Below are positions 1-11,001 of a stretch of DNA of 64,000 nt, in pieces. Every line of letters begins with the position of its first letter. Position 1 is the stretch's first letter. The notes beneath the pieces were generated by a model. The model made no database searches and was not told the DNA's origin. It was given only the letters and a program-made list of their open reading frames with translations. Source of the stretch: Lunularia cruciata (Eukaryota; Streptophyta; Marchantiopsida; Lunulariales; Lunulariaceae); assembly GCA_948567375.1 (NCBI GenBank), contig OX419759.1:56521493-56585492 (forward strand). The letters are read 5' to 3'. The translations under genes and the position numbers were made by a program.

Positions 1-1128
1 AATCCAAAAATAAAATCAAATGCTTTGGTAATCATGATTAGAGTGGTGAAATTGATTGCTCACTTTAGCTTTGGTTGCTATTAAAAACATTCAATATATT
101 TTAGCATCTTTTGATGCACTTGTGGTGAGCTTAGATGAGACTAGTGCCTTTTGGTTGGAGCTTCATAAATTTACAGTTCTTGATGCTGATGTGATTCTTA
201 GTAGACTGAGGAAGCTTGCATAAAATAGTTCACATATCAAACCTGCATTCTAACAACAACACCATATCAAGTAAAAAAATAATCAATGCTTGTTTGGTAC
301 CTAATTTAGGGCCTAGGTAGCCCTTTAAGCTCAAAATATTTTATGATAGAATAGAGATTGTAGTATTGTCCTCATAAAGAGCAAGCCAATAACAGTCTTT
401 GAATAGACTTAACTATATGGGAGATCAAATACAATCATTTTTCTACCTAGTACGACAACTATTTATAAAGTTCACCTAAATTTTTCCTGGGTCTCAGTTG
501 AGCTCCAAGTCTAGAAACATGTACATCATCTGATCTACATTGGGGAAAGTACCTTAAGCATAGCTCTAAACTTCTTTCTGGTCTTTAAATCAACCCTAAG
601 GTTTTCAAGATGCACTTTAAGGTCAAATACCCCCTTCATTTAAGTTTGAGAGTACCTAAAATCAAGCTCCTTTATTTATCTAAAAAAGAGAGAGGTTGTT
701 TTGGAGTTTTATTACTAATAGATCATGCAAGTTTGGTCTTGCTAAAATGCTTCTCTCAAGAGCTTTCTAGAATCCTAAGAACACTACAAAAGATAAGAAG
801 TCAAGATAAATAACTAAGGAAAGAAGCCTAACTTATGACCCATAATATCTTCATGGTTTTTCTTTAATCACTAAACCCTTGGAGACTCTATGGACATATT
901 TTGGATCAAAGATTCAAAGTTATTTATTTATGCTATGCATTGCACACATTTTGAAAATTTTTTAATTCTTTCTCTTTTTGTGTAGTTAAGGAGAGAGACT
1001 TTCATGTTTTGAGCAGAATTCCTCTATTTTGGAATTCTTTGGGTCAATCTTCATATATAAATAGCTACAATTAATCTATAATTAGTCTTCATACAAGGTT
1101 TGAAGAATCAAAGGGAATGTGTGACAAC
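1..1128. other. AT-rich sequence, no recognised feature
   Basis: I see no convincing coding region, terminal repeat or RNA gene in this stretch. Short open frames exist (for example 67 codons at 610-813) but show no domain, no repeat elsewhere in the window and no codon pattern. It is probably old, eroded transposon sequence, by analogy with everything to its right. Confidence 0.5.
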
Positions 1129-2212
1129 CCAATGGCAATATACTAGGAGTAAAAATGGTAAGAGCAGGTTGTTGCCACAAGGATATCGATTGGAAATGAC
1201 TTGAATGAAGGAAAGTGTCACAATCTCACAATTAATTTATTAATCCCTATTTAACCTCTTGGCAAGGAATCATTCCTAGAAGAGGCTACTGTCACCCCCC
1301 ATGGCATGCCTACAGAAAAAGAAAAAGAAAAAGAAAAAGAAAAAGAAAATTACTTTTACTACACATGTAATCCAAGTTACTTCTTAAGGTGATGGTTACT
1401 TCATTTTGAGTGCCTCACCGTCCCAAAGACTTCACCCTTGTAGGTACTACACTTCCCAAAAGGCACAACTATGAATTTTTCTTCACGTTGGCTGAATGTC
1501 TTGGCTTTCTGATTCTGTGATATTTCCCATGCTTAAAAGAACCCAATCAACTTTTCAATGCATGTAGATTCACTCCTTGCGGTCCTTCACTAATCACACA
1601 TCATGATCAAGGGTGAGTACACCATTCTGCACTCAAGGTCTTGTGACTTTCTTGTGAAATTCCTCACCTTTACTCAACTCAGACACTCAAAAACACATAG
1701 AATGAAAGATACTCAATCTATAAAGAATTCCAAGAATTCTTTACTAAATTTGAAGCATTATAAAAATGTACATGAGTACCTTTAAGCTTAAATGAATTTT
1801 GAGCTTTGCACCAAAGGGATCAAGAGCCTAAGTGGATCTCTTGAAAATCCTAGGCTACTATGTGTGTATCACTCAATTAAGATCATAATCATATCTTATC
1901 CTAATCCCCCACAAGTTGTTTAAGTACCTTACATGTGTTAAGTTTTTCCCCCTAATCTAATTTGAAATTACACCGTTTGGACCTACAACTCCAAAGGCTT
2001 GTACAACTCCATGGGCACTCCTCTTGAAATATATACAATTCTAAGTGGTGACACTACCGCCCTACTCTAAATTTCTACAACTAGTAATAACCTACAACTA
2101 AGAGTAATGTCTACAACAAAAATTAATGTCTTTGACACAACTATTGTAGAAGCAAAGTGGTAATGTTGGCAATCATAGTTATTTTGGTAGTTGCTCATGG
2201 ACTACTTGATGG
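1129..2212 (-). repeat. Eroded LTR-like remnant, distantly related to the family C LTR
   Basis: The left end TGTGACAACCC is followed by a motif order like the family C LTR terminus at 27725 and 44159: an AATAT block, then GTTGTTGCCACA...GATA...CGATTGG. Further in, AAAGGCACAACT, CACTCAAGGTC and ACACATAGAATGAA segments recall the same LTR around 44480-44650. No matching right terminus or target duplication was found. This is read as a diverged cousin of family C; alignment would be needed to prove it. Confidence 0.35.
1315..1349. repeat. (GAAAAA)n microsatellite
   Basis: About six perfect copies of the hexamer GAAAAA lie inside the eroded LTR-like stretch. It has no sign of function. Confidence 0.9.
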
Positions 2213-2578
2213 TGGTTAGTGGTTGGGTCAAGATAAGACCGCATGCTTAGGGGAATATTCCCATGAGTATAGATATTCCTTCATAATTCTGATTTTATTT
2301 GACTTTTAGCCTAATAACTTGAGTTACTCTAGTAATTAGTAACTTTGGTGCATAACTATTTCACAAGTATATAAACTAGAGGTTGAGAAGGTACTCATCA
2401 TCCTTTCATTTGCAACTATCTTTCTCATTGAGTTCTCCAATGAGCAATGGTTTGAGTCTTGTAGTGTTAGCCTTCGAGGAGTATAATGGAGTTGGGGTTC
2501 CTTGTCTTCTTAGTCCATGGTGTGCTACCATAATAGCCATATGAGGTTCATCATGAGTGAGAGACATGCCGGCTCACA
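2213..2578 (+). mobile_element. Family A LTR, 5'-truncated copy
   Basis: From TTAGTGGTTGGGTCAAGATA to the terminal CCGGCTCACA this matches the second half of the 691-bp family A LTRs at 8056, 8952, 16158 and 22612. It includes the CACAAGTATATAAAC TATA region and the CATCATCCTTTCATTTGCAAC block. The first part of the LTR is missing; the sequence to the left (about 2110-2212) instead resembles, inverted, the segment at 4487-4600. It is directly followed by the family A primer site. Confidence 0.85.
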
Positions 2579-4058
2579 TTTTTGGTTCTGTTGCCGAGAC
2601 CTCTCTAGAAGGCAAGATAATGTTTCACGTTCAATTCTACATTAGGCAAAAGGAGCTAAGAGAGCTCACTTGCAGAGAGCATTAAGGGAGGAGAGGGCTT
2701 ATCTTATGTTAGAGAACTAAGACCCATTTTTGTACCCTATAGTTCATTATGATATCTTTGAGATGATATTATACATCTTGTACACATGAGAGGATTTGGA
2801 GAGATTGTGAGAGGTGGATTGCAAAATTTTGGAGATTATGGTCAGTTTGGGCAAAACTTCAAGTTTATGATCTAGACTTGAAAGTTTTACACATGATATC
2901 TTGGGTTATCTTTTAGCTAGCACACTTAGGGTTATTGTGAGAGCTAGTATACACATTGAGCTAGAAGTTTTGGGAGTTGATAGGGCAAACTGCTCCCAAA
3001 ATTACATGCTCTATAAAAATTTGTGCATAGTTTGCCATTTCTACATCTTGAATTGGATTGCCATAAAACTTTCCAAGAAAATTTAGTGGTATATGGGCTA
3101 CCTTTTGGCTTAAAAATGAGACAAAGATCCTTTATGTAAGCAGAGGTATAAATGAGGAGGGTGGTTTTTAGACCAAATATGGAAGATATCTGCCGAATAG
3201 AAAAGTGCATAGGCCAAATGGCTCAATGAGATGATTTGAAATTTTTCAGAGAAGGATGCTTTGGGGTTGTTCTTTAAGTGTGAAAAATTGAAAAGGACAA
3301 TGACTTATAAATTGAGATAATTTAGTGATATTGTGAGGAGTGATCAATTCTGGAGAGTTGAGATCTCATGCATGAGGAGTGTGAGAACAACCAAAAGCAT
3401 GTTGGAGTGTATAGACTCATCTTGGGAGCATGGAGGGTCACCAAGACTGGAAGTTGAGGCTTTGCAAGGTTTCCCAAGGGTTTGAGTTGATTTTAGGAGT
3501 TGATTTGAGGAAAAAATAATTTAGAATCAAATTTGAAGAGAGTGTTGAAAGGATCCAAAAACATACACTACTTGGACAAAAGAGTGATTCTAAGTGCTTT
3601 TTATGTGGAGAGAAGGGACATAAGGCAAATTAATGACTATTGATCTTCAAGATCAAGAGACAGCAAAAAGAGAGGCTTACTTGACTTGCAATTGCATGTT
3701 GGACCTTCTTCACCAAGATTGGAGAGAGGAGATTGAAGACCAAAGAGTTATGTGAGGTTTGTGCAGTGGAAGGACTTCCAAAGGGACATGAGTGTAGTGG
3801 AGTAACACCACTTTTGGAGACTTTGGTGAAAGATCTTGGAGAGAGTCTTAGTATAACTACAAAGAAACTACCACATTCAATAGTCAATTTTTCAAGATTA
3901 GTGATGCAAATCAACTTATGGATAAACTATCCATGAGAGAGAGAGAGAGAGAGAGAAGAGATTGGCAAGAAGAGCCTTAGGAGAGTTTGACTATTGCACC
4001 TATTTAGAACTTTCTTCCAGATGAGAGTTATGAGAGATTGATGAGTGAAGTTACAATT
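2579..4058 (+). pseudogene. Family A 5' internal fragment: primer site, leader, pre-gag ORF, gag start
   Basis: Directly after the LTR comes the family A primer-site sequence TTTTTGGTTCTGTTGCCGAG. An untranslated leader follows, matching 8746-8951 and 15305-16157. At about 3431 begins the ATG of the small upstream ORF that is also found at 15304 (minus strand). Its zinc knuckle CFLCGEKGHK is readable at about 3597-3626, and the second Cys/His cluster (LCEVCAVEGLPKGHEC) lies at about 3750-3796. At 3953-4058 a piece of gag (NFLPDESYERLMSEVT) remains before the copy ends. Frames are broken by stops. The piece shows the undisturbed sequence CTTGTACACATGAGAGG at about 2776, which is the empty version of the site where the nested A copy inserted at 8948. 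Confidence 0.8.
3934..3957. repeat. (GA)n microsatellite
   Basis: A run of GA dinucleotides sits at the point where the family A fragment skips from the upstream ORF into mid-gag, so slippage or a deletion joined these parts. Confidence 0.85.
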
Positions 4059-4061
4059 GTA

Positions 4062-4720
4062 CATATAAACATTGCTACACAATATACACCATTGTCAACA
4101 ACATACACTATGGAAGTGCAACTCATACATAAGGTGTACATGAACTCTAAAGTGCCACAATAATCAGTTCTTTTTCAACTCAAATCACACTCAAAGAGAT
4201 CAGTACTTGACCATCCACTCAACACTCTAGCAACAAGTGGGCAGTAATTATTGTCAAGGAACACCCACTCTACTTAAGAGACTCTAGGTGACACTTGCTA
4301 GCCTTTGTCCACCATAACCAAGAACTCAAAGGCTCAACATCAGATAAGTGAGCTCTCTAGAGCTACACTTCAAAGTTATACCCCTTTGCTTGTCTTAGGT
4401 CTCCAACCCTAATGGTGCCATTGATGGCACATCTGATGGTGCAAATGGTGCCATTAATAAGGGGTTCCACCATGTGATTAGTAGCCCTAACATGAAATCA
4501 GACCGTCAACAAGTAGTCCATGAGTAACTACCAAAATACCTATGACTACAAATACTACTACTCCAATATCCAAGCAATCTAGCTTTGATACCACACATGT
4601 CATGACAACTATCATGCGTATATACTTTACTACACAATATACATTGTTGTAAACATTATATATTATAGAAGCACAACTCACACATAAAAGCATACATGAA
4701 CTCTAAAGTGCCATAATTGT
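4062..4720. repeat. Pair of direct repeats, about 100 bp each
   Basis: 4062-4160 and 4613-4720 share the order CTACACAATATACA, TTGT.AACA, ATA.TATAGAAG, CACAACTCA.ACATAA and TACATGAACTCTAAAGTGCC. They are about 550 bp apart in the same orientation. They could be two LTR copies of an eroded element, or a tandem LTR. The next entry gives a primer-site-like sequence between them. Confidence 0.55.
4582..4593 (-). other. Primer-binding-site-like sequence, initiator Met-tRNA type
   Basis: On the minus strand this reads TGGTATCAAAGC. The classic plant initiator Met-tRNA primer site is TGGTATCAGAGC, so there is one mismatch. On the minus strand it follows an ...ATGACA end, as a primer site follows a 5' LTR. 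The internal region it would belong to (below 4582) is not recognisable. Confidence 0.4.
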
Positions 4721-4871
4721 CCCCTAGATGGCAGTTAGGTCCCTCTAACTCCATATAGCTATCTACTCAAAATATATGATATACCTATGGTGGGCAAAGA
4801 TCAAGAGACCAAGTGCTATCAATCCCTATCATTACTTGCTTGTCTACAATTTATACTATATAAGGGATGAA
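4605..4871 (-). repeat. Possible 3' LTR remnant of family E
   Basis: This non-coding stretch lies directly downstream (minus strand) of the PHD module that ends the family E polyprotein, where a 3' LTR is expected. It contains one member of the direct repeat pair. No second LTR of the same sequence was found beside the family E gag at 31-33 kb, so the assignment rests on position only. Confidence 0.3.
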
Positions 4872-5177
4872 CTAGTTATATGCCAAGTATATTTGGAACA
4901 TCAAAATTATTCTTGAGGAACCATCATGAGGAGAGGAGTCAAACATGCCATATGCCATCCTCCCAAAACAACTATCACACACTAACATAGTAGTAGGTTT
5001 ACCAAAAGAACAGCATAAGATACACCACAAGCTTGTATATACAAGTGCCAAGCTTGGGTCTATAGTACCATCAATGTTTAGGAGGTGGCATGGAGCACAA
5101 TTATGCAGATGATCCTTCCAAAAAACACCACCATGTCCTTCCAACACAAGGACTCTGGAAGGCAAAACCTCATGCAT
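4872..5177 (-). pseudogene. Family E polyprotein C-terminus with PHD finger (frameshifted)
   Basis: The frame reads a linker with VLEG...WKDH.HNCAPCH and DGTIDPSLA. Four zinc-ligand cysteines follow: CILC (residues 52 and 55 of the open frame) and CDSC (67 and 70) within TTMLVCDSC. After a shift to the next frame the sequence continues GGWHMACLTP...VPQE*F*CSK. Together this is the C4HC3 PHD pattern: Cys-x2-Cys, Cys-x2-Cys, Trp-His-x2-Cys, then aromatic-x-Cys. PHD fingers usually bind histone H3 tails, so this would tether the integration complex to chromatin, in the place where chromoviruses carry a chromodomain. It lies just after the integrase on the minus strand. One frameshift and two stops make it inactive. 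The PHD call is firm as a pattern; its role is inference. Confidence 0.72.
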
Positions 5178-6300
5178 TCTAAAGATAGTGCGGTAGTAAC
5201 ATCAAGTGTCATTGGTGTTGTTTTTGTGGATGTACATAGTTAGCTGAATCAATTTATAACCTACTCAAATCAATGGATCAATCTATAACTTGCTCCTCAA
5301 ATAGTACCATAGAATAAGGTATCCCTATGTTGAGCAATTGCCAAGTTCTCAAAGGCCATTGGCATCAATCTCTTAAAGATCTTTGCCCATTGAGATCATG
5401 CACTCATCTATGTGTTTGGATCATTTAAGTCCAAAATGACAATAGTATCTTGATGAATGGTTGCAAGTAAATCTAGATCTTGTCTATATAGTCAAAAGTA
5501 AGGAGAGAAGGATGCTAAGGAGACTTGCCGGCTGAATTGATAGCCCATGGCTAGCCAAGGTAACTAGAGATCCTAATCTCCTAAGTGGCTTCTCTACAAA
5601 CCATACTTATGCAATCCTCTCTTTACCATCTAAACCACTCTCTTTACTAAGCCATCTGCCTCAAGGTATCTTGGGAGATAGTAAAATCATCAATTGAGGC
5701 CTTGTCAAACAAGACCTAAAACTCCCCCAAGAACTCTTTACCTTGATCAATCAAAACCTCAATTGGTGCACCAACATGACTAAGAGCCCAATCAAGAAAT
5801 GAATAAGATGTCCCTTCATTGGGCTTGTTAAGAAGTGCCACCAACTCAATCCACTTGGAAAAGTGCTCCACCATAACCAAAACATAGTGACGATGTCTAA
5901 CAATCAATGGTAAAGGTCAAACAAAGTCCAAACTCCAATTGTAACCCAATCCCATGATAGGTAATGGGTGTAATTGTGGTATAAGAGTGTTAAATGATAC
6001 TCTAACTTGGTCACAAACCATACATTTGGCAACAAACTACTATACATTAGTCAACATACTGCACCACCAATAATGACTTTGGAGTAAGCTAAATGTTTGC
6101 TTTACTCCAAAATGTCCTAGCTCCTCATGAGCACGGTAGACTAATTGTGGTCTTTAAGAAAAAAGTGGTACTACTTGCACTCTACCATCCTCTTATACAC
6201 AAAGAAGGTGTTTTCCCTCCAATCTAAACTGCTTGGCTTGTTAAAGAATATGGTCTCTCTCCTTGGCATCAACAATGCCACCCACAATACCAATGCAAAG
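5178..6300 (-). pseudogene. Family E integrase, degenerate
   Basis: Reading the minus strand downward, the HHCC zinc domain is visible at about 6165-6020 (AHEELGHFG ... CMVC). The first catalytic Asp follows in WSLDFV, and 5907-5716 keeps an open frame with VEHFSKWIEL, LSHVGAP and the second Asp region IDQGKEF. The stretch 5715-5300 still shows remains of the Glu region, GLRKYG-like sequence, LAMGY and FSPY-like sequence in shifted frames. The C-terminus runs into the PHD module. There are many stops and frameshifts, so it is not functional. It joins RT-RH remains above it in the normal pol order. Confidence 0.75.
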
Positions 6301-6479
6301 ATAATCCATCACTAAGACATTATCATGAATATCTCATTGAATTGTACCAATATCTCCATCCTCCGGATCTATGACCTCAATAACTCCTCTAGTATGTGTC
6401 AAGAGAGATACCACTAAAACCTCAAAAAATTATACATAGAAAGGTAGGTGCATGTTAACCTAACATCATCTCCTTATTT

Positions 6480-6960
6480 ATCTCACCATGCAAATGTGCT
6501 TTGCTCTGATCCTACTAATTGGGACATGGGGTTTTTACTCAATCCGTCTATATCCCGTTCACCACTCTAGGTCTATGAATAACCATAAAATCATACTCTT
6601 ACAAAATCAGAGCCCATCATACAAACTTCCTTGAAAGCTTGTCAAACTCCATCAACCACTTTAGTGGTTGATGATCAATGATGAGAATGAAGGGGTTACC
6701 AAATAGATAACATTGGAAATATGCTACTACCCACATTTTTGCCAAGCTCCAACGTACTCCAATCAATGTGAACCTAGAATGGTCATCCCCTGATTGGTCT
6801 CCTAAGAATTGGAGTAAATGTCAACCTCTCCTTGAGCTCTATAAAAGCTCTTTCATGTTGATCTCCCAACACCCACTCATGTGTAATTTTGGTCAACTTT
6901 GTCAAGGCCTTGGCAATGGCACTAAATCCTCTAACATAGGGGCAATACAGGGTTGCCAAC
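6480..6960 (-). pseudogene. Family E RNase H remnant
   Basis: On the minus strand near 6690-6600 the sequence encodes FILIIDHQPLKWLMEF followed by DKLSRKFV and WAL. This is the conserved last third of gypsy RNase H (DHxPLxWL, then K..RW). The rest is broken by stops. Position between RT and integrase fits a gypsy pol. Confidence 0.65.
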
Positions 6961-8055
6961 TCAAGGAATGCTCACACTTTATTCACATACATAGGCCAAG
7001 GAATATGTGGAATAGCCTCTACCTTGGCCTGCTGAACACCAAGTTCACAAAGGTAGATAGTGTGACCTAAATACTCAACCTACTCATGAAAGAATATACA
7101 CTTCCTAAGATAAAATTTGAGTCCATGAGATCTTAATCTTTTAAACACCTCCAACAAATGTCTCTCATGCTCCTCCACAATAATGCTATAGACCAAGATG
7201 CCATCAATATAGCATCAAGCAAAATCCAATCTTGCTAGGATCCTATCCATGACCCTTTGGAACTCATAGGAGTGTTCTTTAACCCAAATGGTAAAAACTT
7301 CTACTAATATAATACATCCTTGCTGTGAGGATCAATAGGCCAAAATACTATCTTGACTTATCTTCCTCCTTGATTGGCAATTGATGATATCTTACTCTAA
7401 GATCCAAAGTATTGAAGACCTTTACATGCCCAATCGCACCAAAGATCTCCTTTGATGTAACCATGGCATACCAATCAGCCCTAGTATGTCGTTGATAGGA
7501 TAGCAATCTACACACATCTACCTATTTGTGTAATTACCATGCATATCCTTCTTGGTTGGCATTACTATAGTTGATTTTTACTCTCCATGTAAAATCTCCA
7601 CCAAACCAGCTTTAAAAAGGTCTCTATTCCGGCTCTAAATGAATGCTCTTTCCATGTTACTATATATGTAAGGATGTAAAAAAACTGATGTATCACTAGT
7701 AAGCTCAATCCAAATACCAAGTCCTTCTAGAGAACCTAAATCCTTTGTATTGAAAGTAAAACAACTCATGTAACTCCTCAAGAATGTCCAAACTCTGTCT
7801 TTCCTTTTCTATAAGCTTGTGTCCAAGATCTAGCTCTCAAGTATCATCTATAATTGATATAGGAGTGGAAAATGTACTAACTAGCTACTACACTGGGCTC
7901 TTGGGAGCAATAATGTCATGCTCCCAACCACAAGAGTGCCTAACCTTAGCGTGGAAAACTCCCTCTGATCTGGTTGCAAGCTCCATACATCTTCTAGCTG
8001 CATCCCAAGAAGACTAAGGGTGTAACACAAGTAGACCATGCTCACTTGAATTAAA
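6961..8055 (-). pseudogene. Family E reverse transcriptase and upstream segment, degenerate
   Basis: Minus-strand frames give STFSTPISIIDDT and LDILEELHELFYFQYKG (about 7890-7730) upstream of RT. Then come FNTLDLRVRYHQLPIKEEDK (RT fingers/palm, about 7420-7360) and CYIDGILVYS (about 7205-7175), where the catalytic YIDD has become YIDG. EEHERHL follows. The stretch is full of stops. It is cut at 8055 by the start of the family A LTR. The part that should lie upstream of it (the rest of the methyltransferase found at 31534-31830) is missing. Confidence 0.68.
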
Positions 8056-8745
8056 TGTAACACCCATTTGTGCATGTGTGTGGTATTGTGATATTTAGCT
8101 TGGTATTACAAGTACTTGAGAGATATTATTTATATAGAGATAAAGGATGGTTCTACATTAATCATGATTAGCTAAAGTAAGTCATAGCTAAGATAGAGTG
8201 GACCTTACTTTATAGGAAGTAGAAAAGATGAGCACCACTATTTTGGATTCTAGTGTGTTGAATTGGTATTATTCCTAGGTGTTTGGCGTTGAGGAAGGAG
8301 TTGAGAAATCTTGGGCCCACTGGCCTTTTTGTTTTGGATTCTTCTATAGTCCAATGATAGCCCATATGAAGGAATCCTTGACTTAGTGGTTGGGTCAAGA
8401 TATCACATGCTAGTGGAATATGCCCATGTGAATGGATATTCCTTTCTACTTTTGACTTTACTTGACTTTTAGCCTAGTAACTTGAGTTACTCCAGTAATT
8501 AGTAACTTTGTACGTATGTAACTATTTCACAAGTATATAAACAAGGGATGAGGAGGTACTCATCATCCTTTCATTTGCAACTATCTCTCTCTCATTGAGT
8601 TCTCTAGTGAGCAATGTCTTGAGTCTTGGAGTGTTAGCCTTGGAGGGGTATGATAGAGATGGGGTTCCTTGCCTTCTTAGTCTATGGTGCGCTACCATAA
8701 TAGCCATCAGAGGTTCATCTTGAGTGAGAGACAGGCCGGCTCACA
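8056..8745 (+). repeat. Family A 5' LTR (outer copy)
   Basis: It starts TGTAACACCC and ends GGCTCACA, and matches the LTR at 22612-23302 over its whole length with scattered differences. It is followed at once by the family A primer site. Confidence 0.9.
8534..8542 (+). promoter_or_regulatory. TATA box of the family A LTR
   Basis: TATATAAAC lies about 210 bp before the LTR end. The same box is kept in the LTRs at 2213-2578, 8952, 16158 and 22612 with little change, so transcription probably starts about 30 bp downstream. Confidence 0.55.
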
Positions 8746-8768
8746 TTTTTGGTTCCGTTGTCGGGACC
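8746..8768 (+). other. Family A primer-binding site
   Basis: TTGGTTCCGTTGTCGGGACC lies immediately inside the LTR. The nested copy has TTGGTTCCGTTGCGGGGACC (minus strand, 16135-16157) and the 2.6-kb fragment has a third version. It resembles the plant TGGCGCCGTTGCCGGGGA class of sites but not exactly, so I do not name the tRNA. Confidence 0.6.
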
Positions 8769-8947
8769 TCTCTAGAAGGCAAGATAATGTTCCATGTTCA
8801 ATTCTATATTAGGCAGAAGGAGGCTATGAGAGCTCACTTGGAGAGAACATTAGGAGAAGAGAGGGCTGAACTTATGTTAGAGAACCAAAATCTATTTGTA
8901 TACCTTGTAATTCATTATGATGTCTTTGAAGTGATTTTGTACATCTT

Positions 8948-8951
8948 GTAC
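8948..8951. other. Target-site duplication GTAC (left), pair at 16850-16853
   Basis: GTAC flanks both ends of the nested element (8948-8951 and 16850-16853). The unoccupied sequence CTTGTACACATG survives in the related fragment at about 2776, which confirms the insertion point. Confidence 0.8.
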
Positions 8952-9642
8952 TGTGAGCCGGCCTGTCTCTCACTCAGGATGAACCTCTGATGGCTATTAT
9001 GGTAGCGCACCATGGACTAAGAAGGCAAGGAACCCCAACTCCATCATACTCCTCCAAGGCTAACACTCAAAGACTCAAGACATTGCTCACTAGAGAACTC
9101 AATGAGAGAGAGATAGTTGCAAATGAAAGGATGATGAGTACCTCCTCACCCCTTGTTTATATACTTGTGAAATAGTTACGTACCAAAGTTACTAATTACC
9201 GCAGTAACTCAAGTTACTAGACTAAAAGTCAAGTAAAGTTAAAAAGTAGAAAGGAATATCTATTCACATGGGCATATTCCCCTAAGCATATGGTCTTATC
9301 TTGACCAACCACTAAGTCAAGGATTCCTTCACATGGGCTATCCTTGGACTAAAGAAGAATTCAAAACAAAAAGGCTTACGGGCCCAAGAGTTCTCAACTC
9401 TTTCCTCAAAGCCAAACACCTAGGAATAATACCAAGTCAACACACTAAAATCCAAAGTAGTGGTGCTCATCTTTTCTACTTCCTCTAAAGTAAGGTCCCC
9501 TCTATCTTAGCTATGATTAACTTTAGCTAACCATGACTAATATAGAACCATCCTTTATCTCTACATAAATAATATCTCTTAAGTACTTGTAATACCAAAC
9601 TAAATATCACAATACCACACACATGCACACATGGGTGTTACA
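8952..9642 (-). repeat. 3' LTR of the nested family A copy
   Basis: On the plus strand it runs TGTGAGCCGG to GGGTGTTACA and is the reverse complement of the LTR at 8056-8745. Confidence 0.92.
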
Positions 9643-9657
9643 TTTACACCCGGACTA
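9643..9657 (-). other. Polypurine tract of the nested family A copy
   Basis: The minus strand reads AGTCCGGGTGTAAA directly before the LTR start TGTAACACCC. The outer copy has AGTCTGGGGGTAAA at 22598-22611. It would prime plus-strand DNA synthesis. Confidence 0.6.
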
Positions 9658-9710
9658 AGTTTTCACTTTGTCCTCAAACTGAAGGTCTCTCTACATTCTA
9701 TGGTACATCT

Positions 9711-10881
9711 TCAACTTATCATAGTTAATCCGATCAAAGTGCTTCCTCCCAACTCCTTGAGATCATAGGTGTAATTTCCCCACACCTTCTCCACTATGAA
9801 AGGTCCAAAGTACTTACGCAAAAACTTCTTTTGCACTCTCTTGAATTGAATGGAATCAAACAACATTATCCAATCACCTTCTTTGAAAGGCTCCACCTTC
9901 TTCTTGCCTTGCCTCTTGTCATAGCTCTCCTTTTGTTTCCTTTGGGCTTGCTCCACTTGAACCATAGCAACTGCTCTTGCCTCTTCCAAGTCCATGAGTT
10001 GATCCTTCCTTGACTTCTTTGCATCACCTCCTTGTGCTTTCTTCAATCTCTTATGAATGCTTTGGAAGGTAGGAAGAACAAAGTGAATAGGTAAGGTAGA
10101 CTCAATACCATATACCCGTTGAAATGGAGAATATCCGGTAGAAGTCTTCATGGTTGTCCTATACTTCCACAAAAGAGAGTGCATGAATCCTCTTGTCCCA
10201 ATGATGTTTAGCCCCCTCTATTTCTGCATCTTTGGCCAACATCATGCACAAGGTCTGATTGGTTCTCTCTGCCAAGCCATTGGAATTTGGCTTATAGGAT
10301 GTAGTTACTCTATGTGTGATAGAGAAATGTTGTAGCATGGCTGTAGTAATGCTTCTTGTAAACTCTCCTCCTCTTTAAAAAACTAACTCCAAAGGGCATC
10401 CAAATCTAATGATAATGCGTTCATAAAGAAATCTACCCACTTCATCTCCATTTTTGTCCCTCAATGGTCTAGCCTCAGCCCACTTGGTAAGGTTATTAGT
10501 AACTACCACAATGTACCAATTGTTCCTTGGGGTTCTATTGAGAGGACCTACAAAATCAATTCCCCACTTCTCAAAAGGTCCTAGCAATGGAATTGATCTA
10601 AGTGGTAGAGTGGATGTAGACTTTCTAGCAAAAGATTGACAAACATGACAAGTTTTGCAATAATCAAGACAATCCTTGAAAATCCCTCTCCAATGGTAAC
10701 TTGCATCTAGAATCTTGAAAGCAGTCACCTTTCTTGCAAAGTGTCCTCCACATACTAAACCTTCATGAAACTTCTTTATGAGTAAGATAGATTCTTCCTT
10801 ACCCCCTTTCATGCAAAGTGTCCTCCACATACTAAACCTTCATGAAACTCCTTTATGAGTAAGACAGACTCTTCCTTACCC
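9711..10881 (-). pseudogene. Integrase of the nested family A copy
   Basis: The enzyme inserts the cDNA into the genome. The open frame at 10830-10375 holds the zinc domain (HEGLVCGGHF ... CKTCHVC) and the first catalytic Asp in KWGIDFVGPL. The second Asp region is disrupted just after FGCPLELV. The catalytic Glu region NGLAERTNQ is legible near 10285. The frame at 10184-9711 covers the C-terminal domain (KVEPFKEGDW, KYFGPF, KVWGNYTYDL). No chromodomain or PHD follows. The zinc-domain coding sequence is duplicated (see 10735-10880). At least one frameshift and a stop separate the parts. Confidence 0.85.
10735..10880 (-). repeat. 77-bp tandem duplication in the integrase zinc domain
   Basis: TGCAAAGTGTCCTCCACATA and the following bases to CTTCCTTACC occur at 10735-10803 and again at 10812-10880 with a few differences. 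The outer copy (21470-21540) and other relatives have it once. It duplicates the HEGLVCGGHF coding part and breaks the polyprotein. Confidence 0.85.
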
Positions 10882-11001
10882 ACTGCTCCTTGAAGTAGAC
10901 CATCTGCTCCTTGGTGAAAAATAATATCCTCCACCATTGTGTAAGGTCAAGATCTTGCTGCAAGTGCCTTCCTCTCCCTAGCATGCATCCCTTCTAGATA
11001 G

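Noticed and set aside
610-813. 67-codon frame as a gene
   Set aside because: Length is within chance in AT-rich DNA; no domain, no conservation seen.
8952-9175. 61-codon frame MAIMVAHHGLRRQG... repeated five times in the window
   Set aside because: It lies wholly in the family A LTR in antisense to the element and recurs only because the LTR does.
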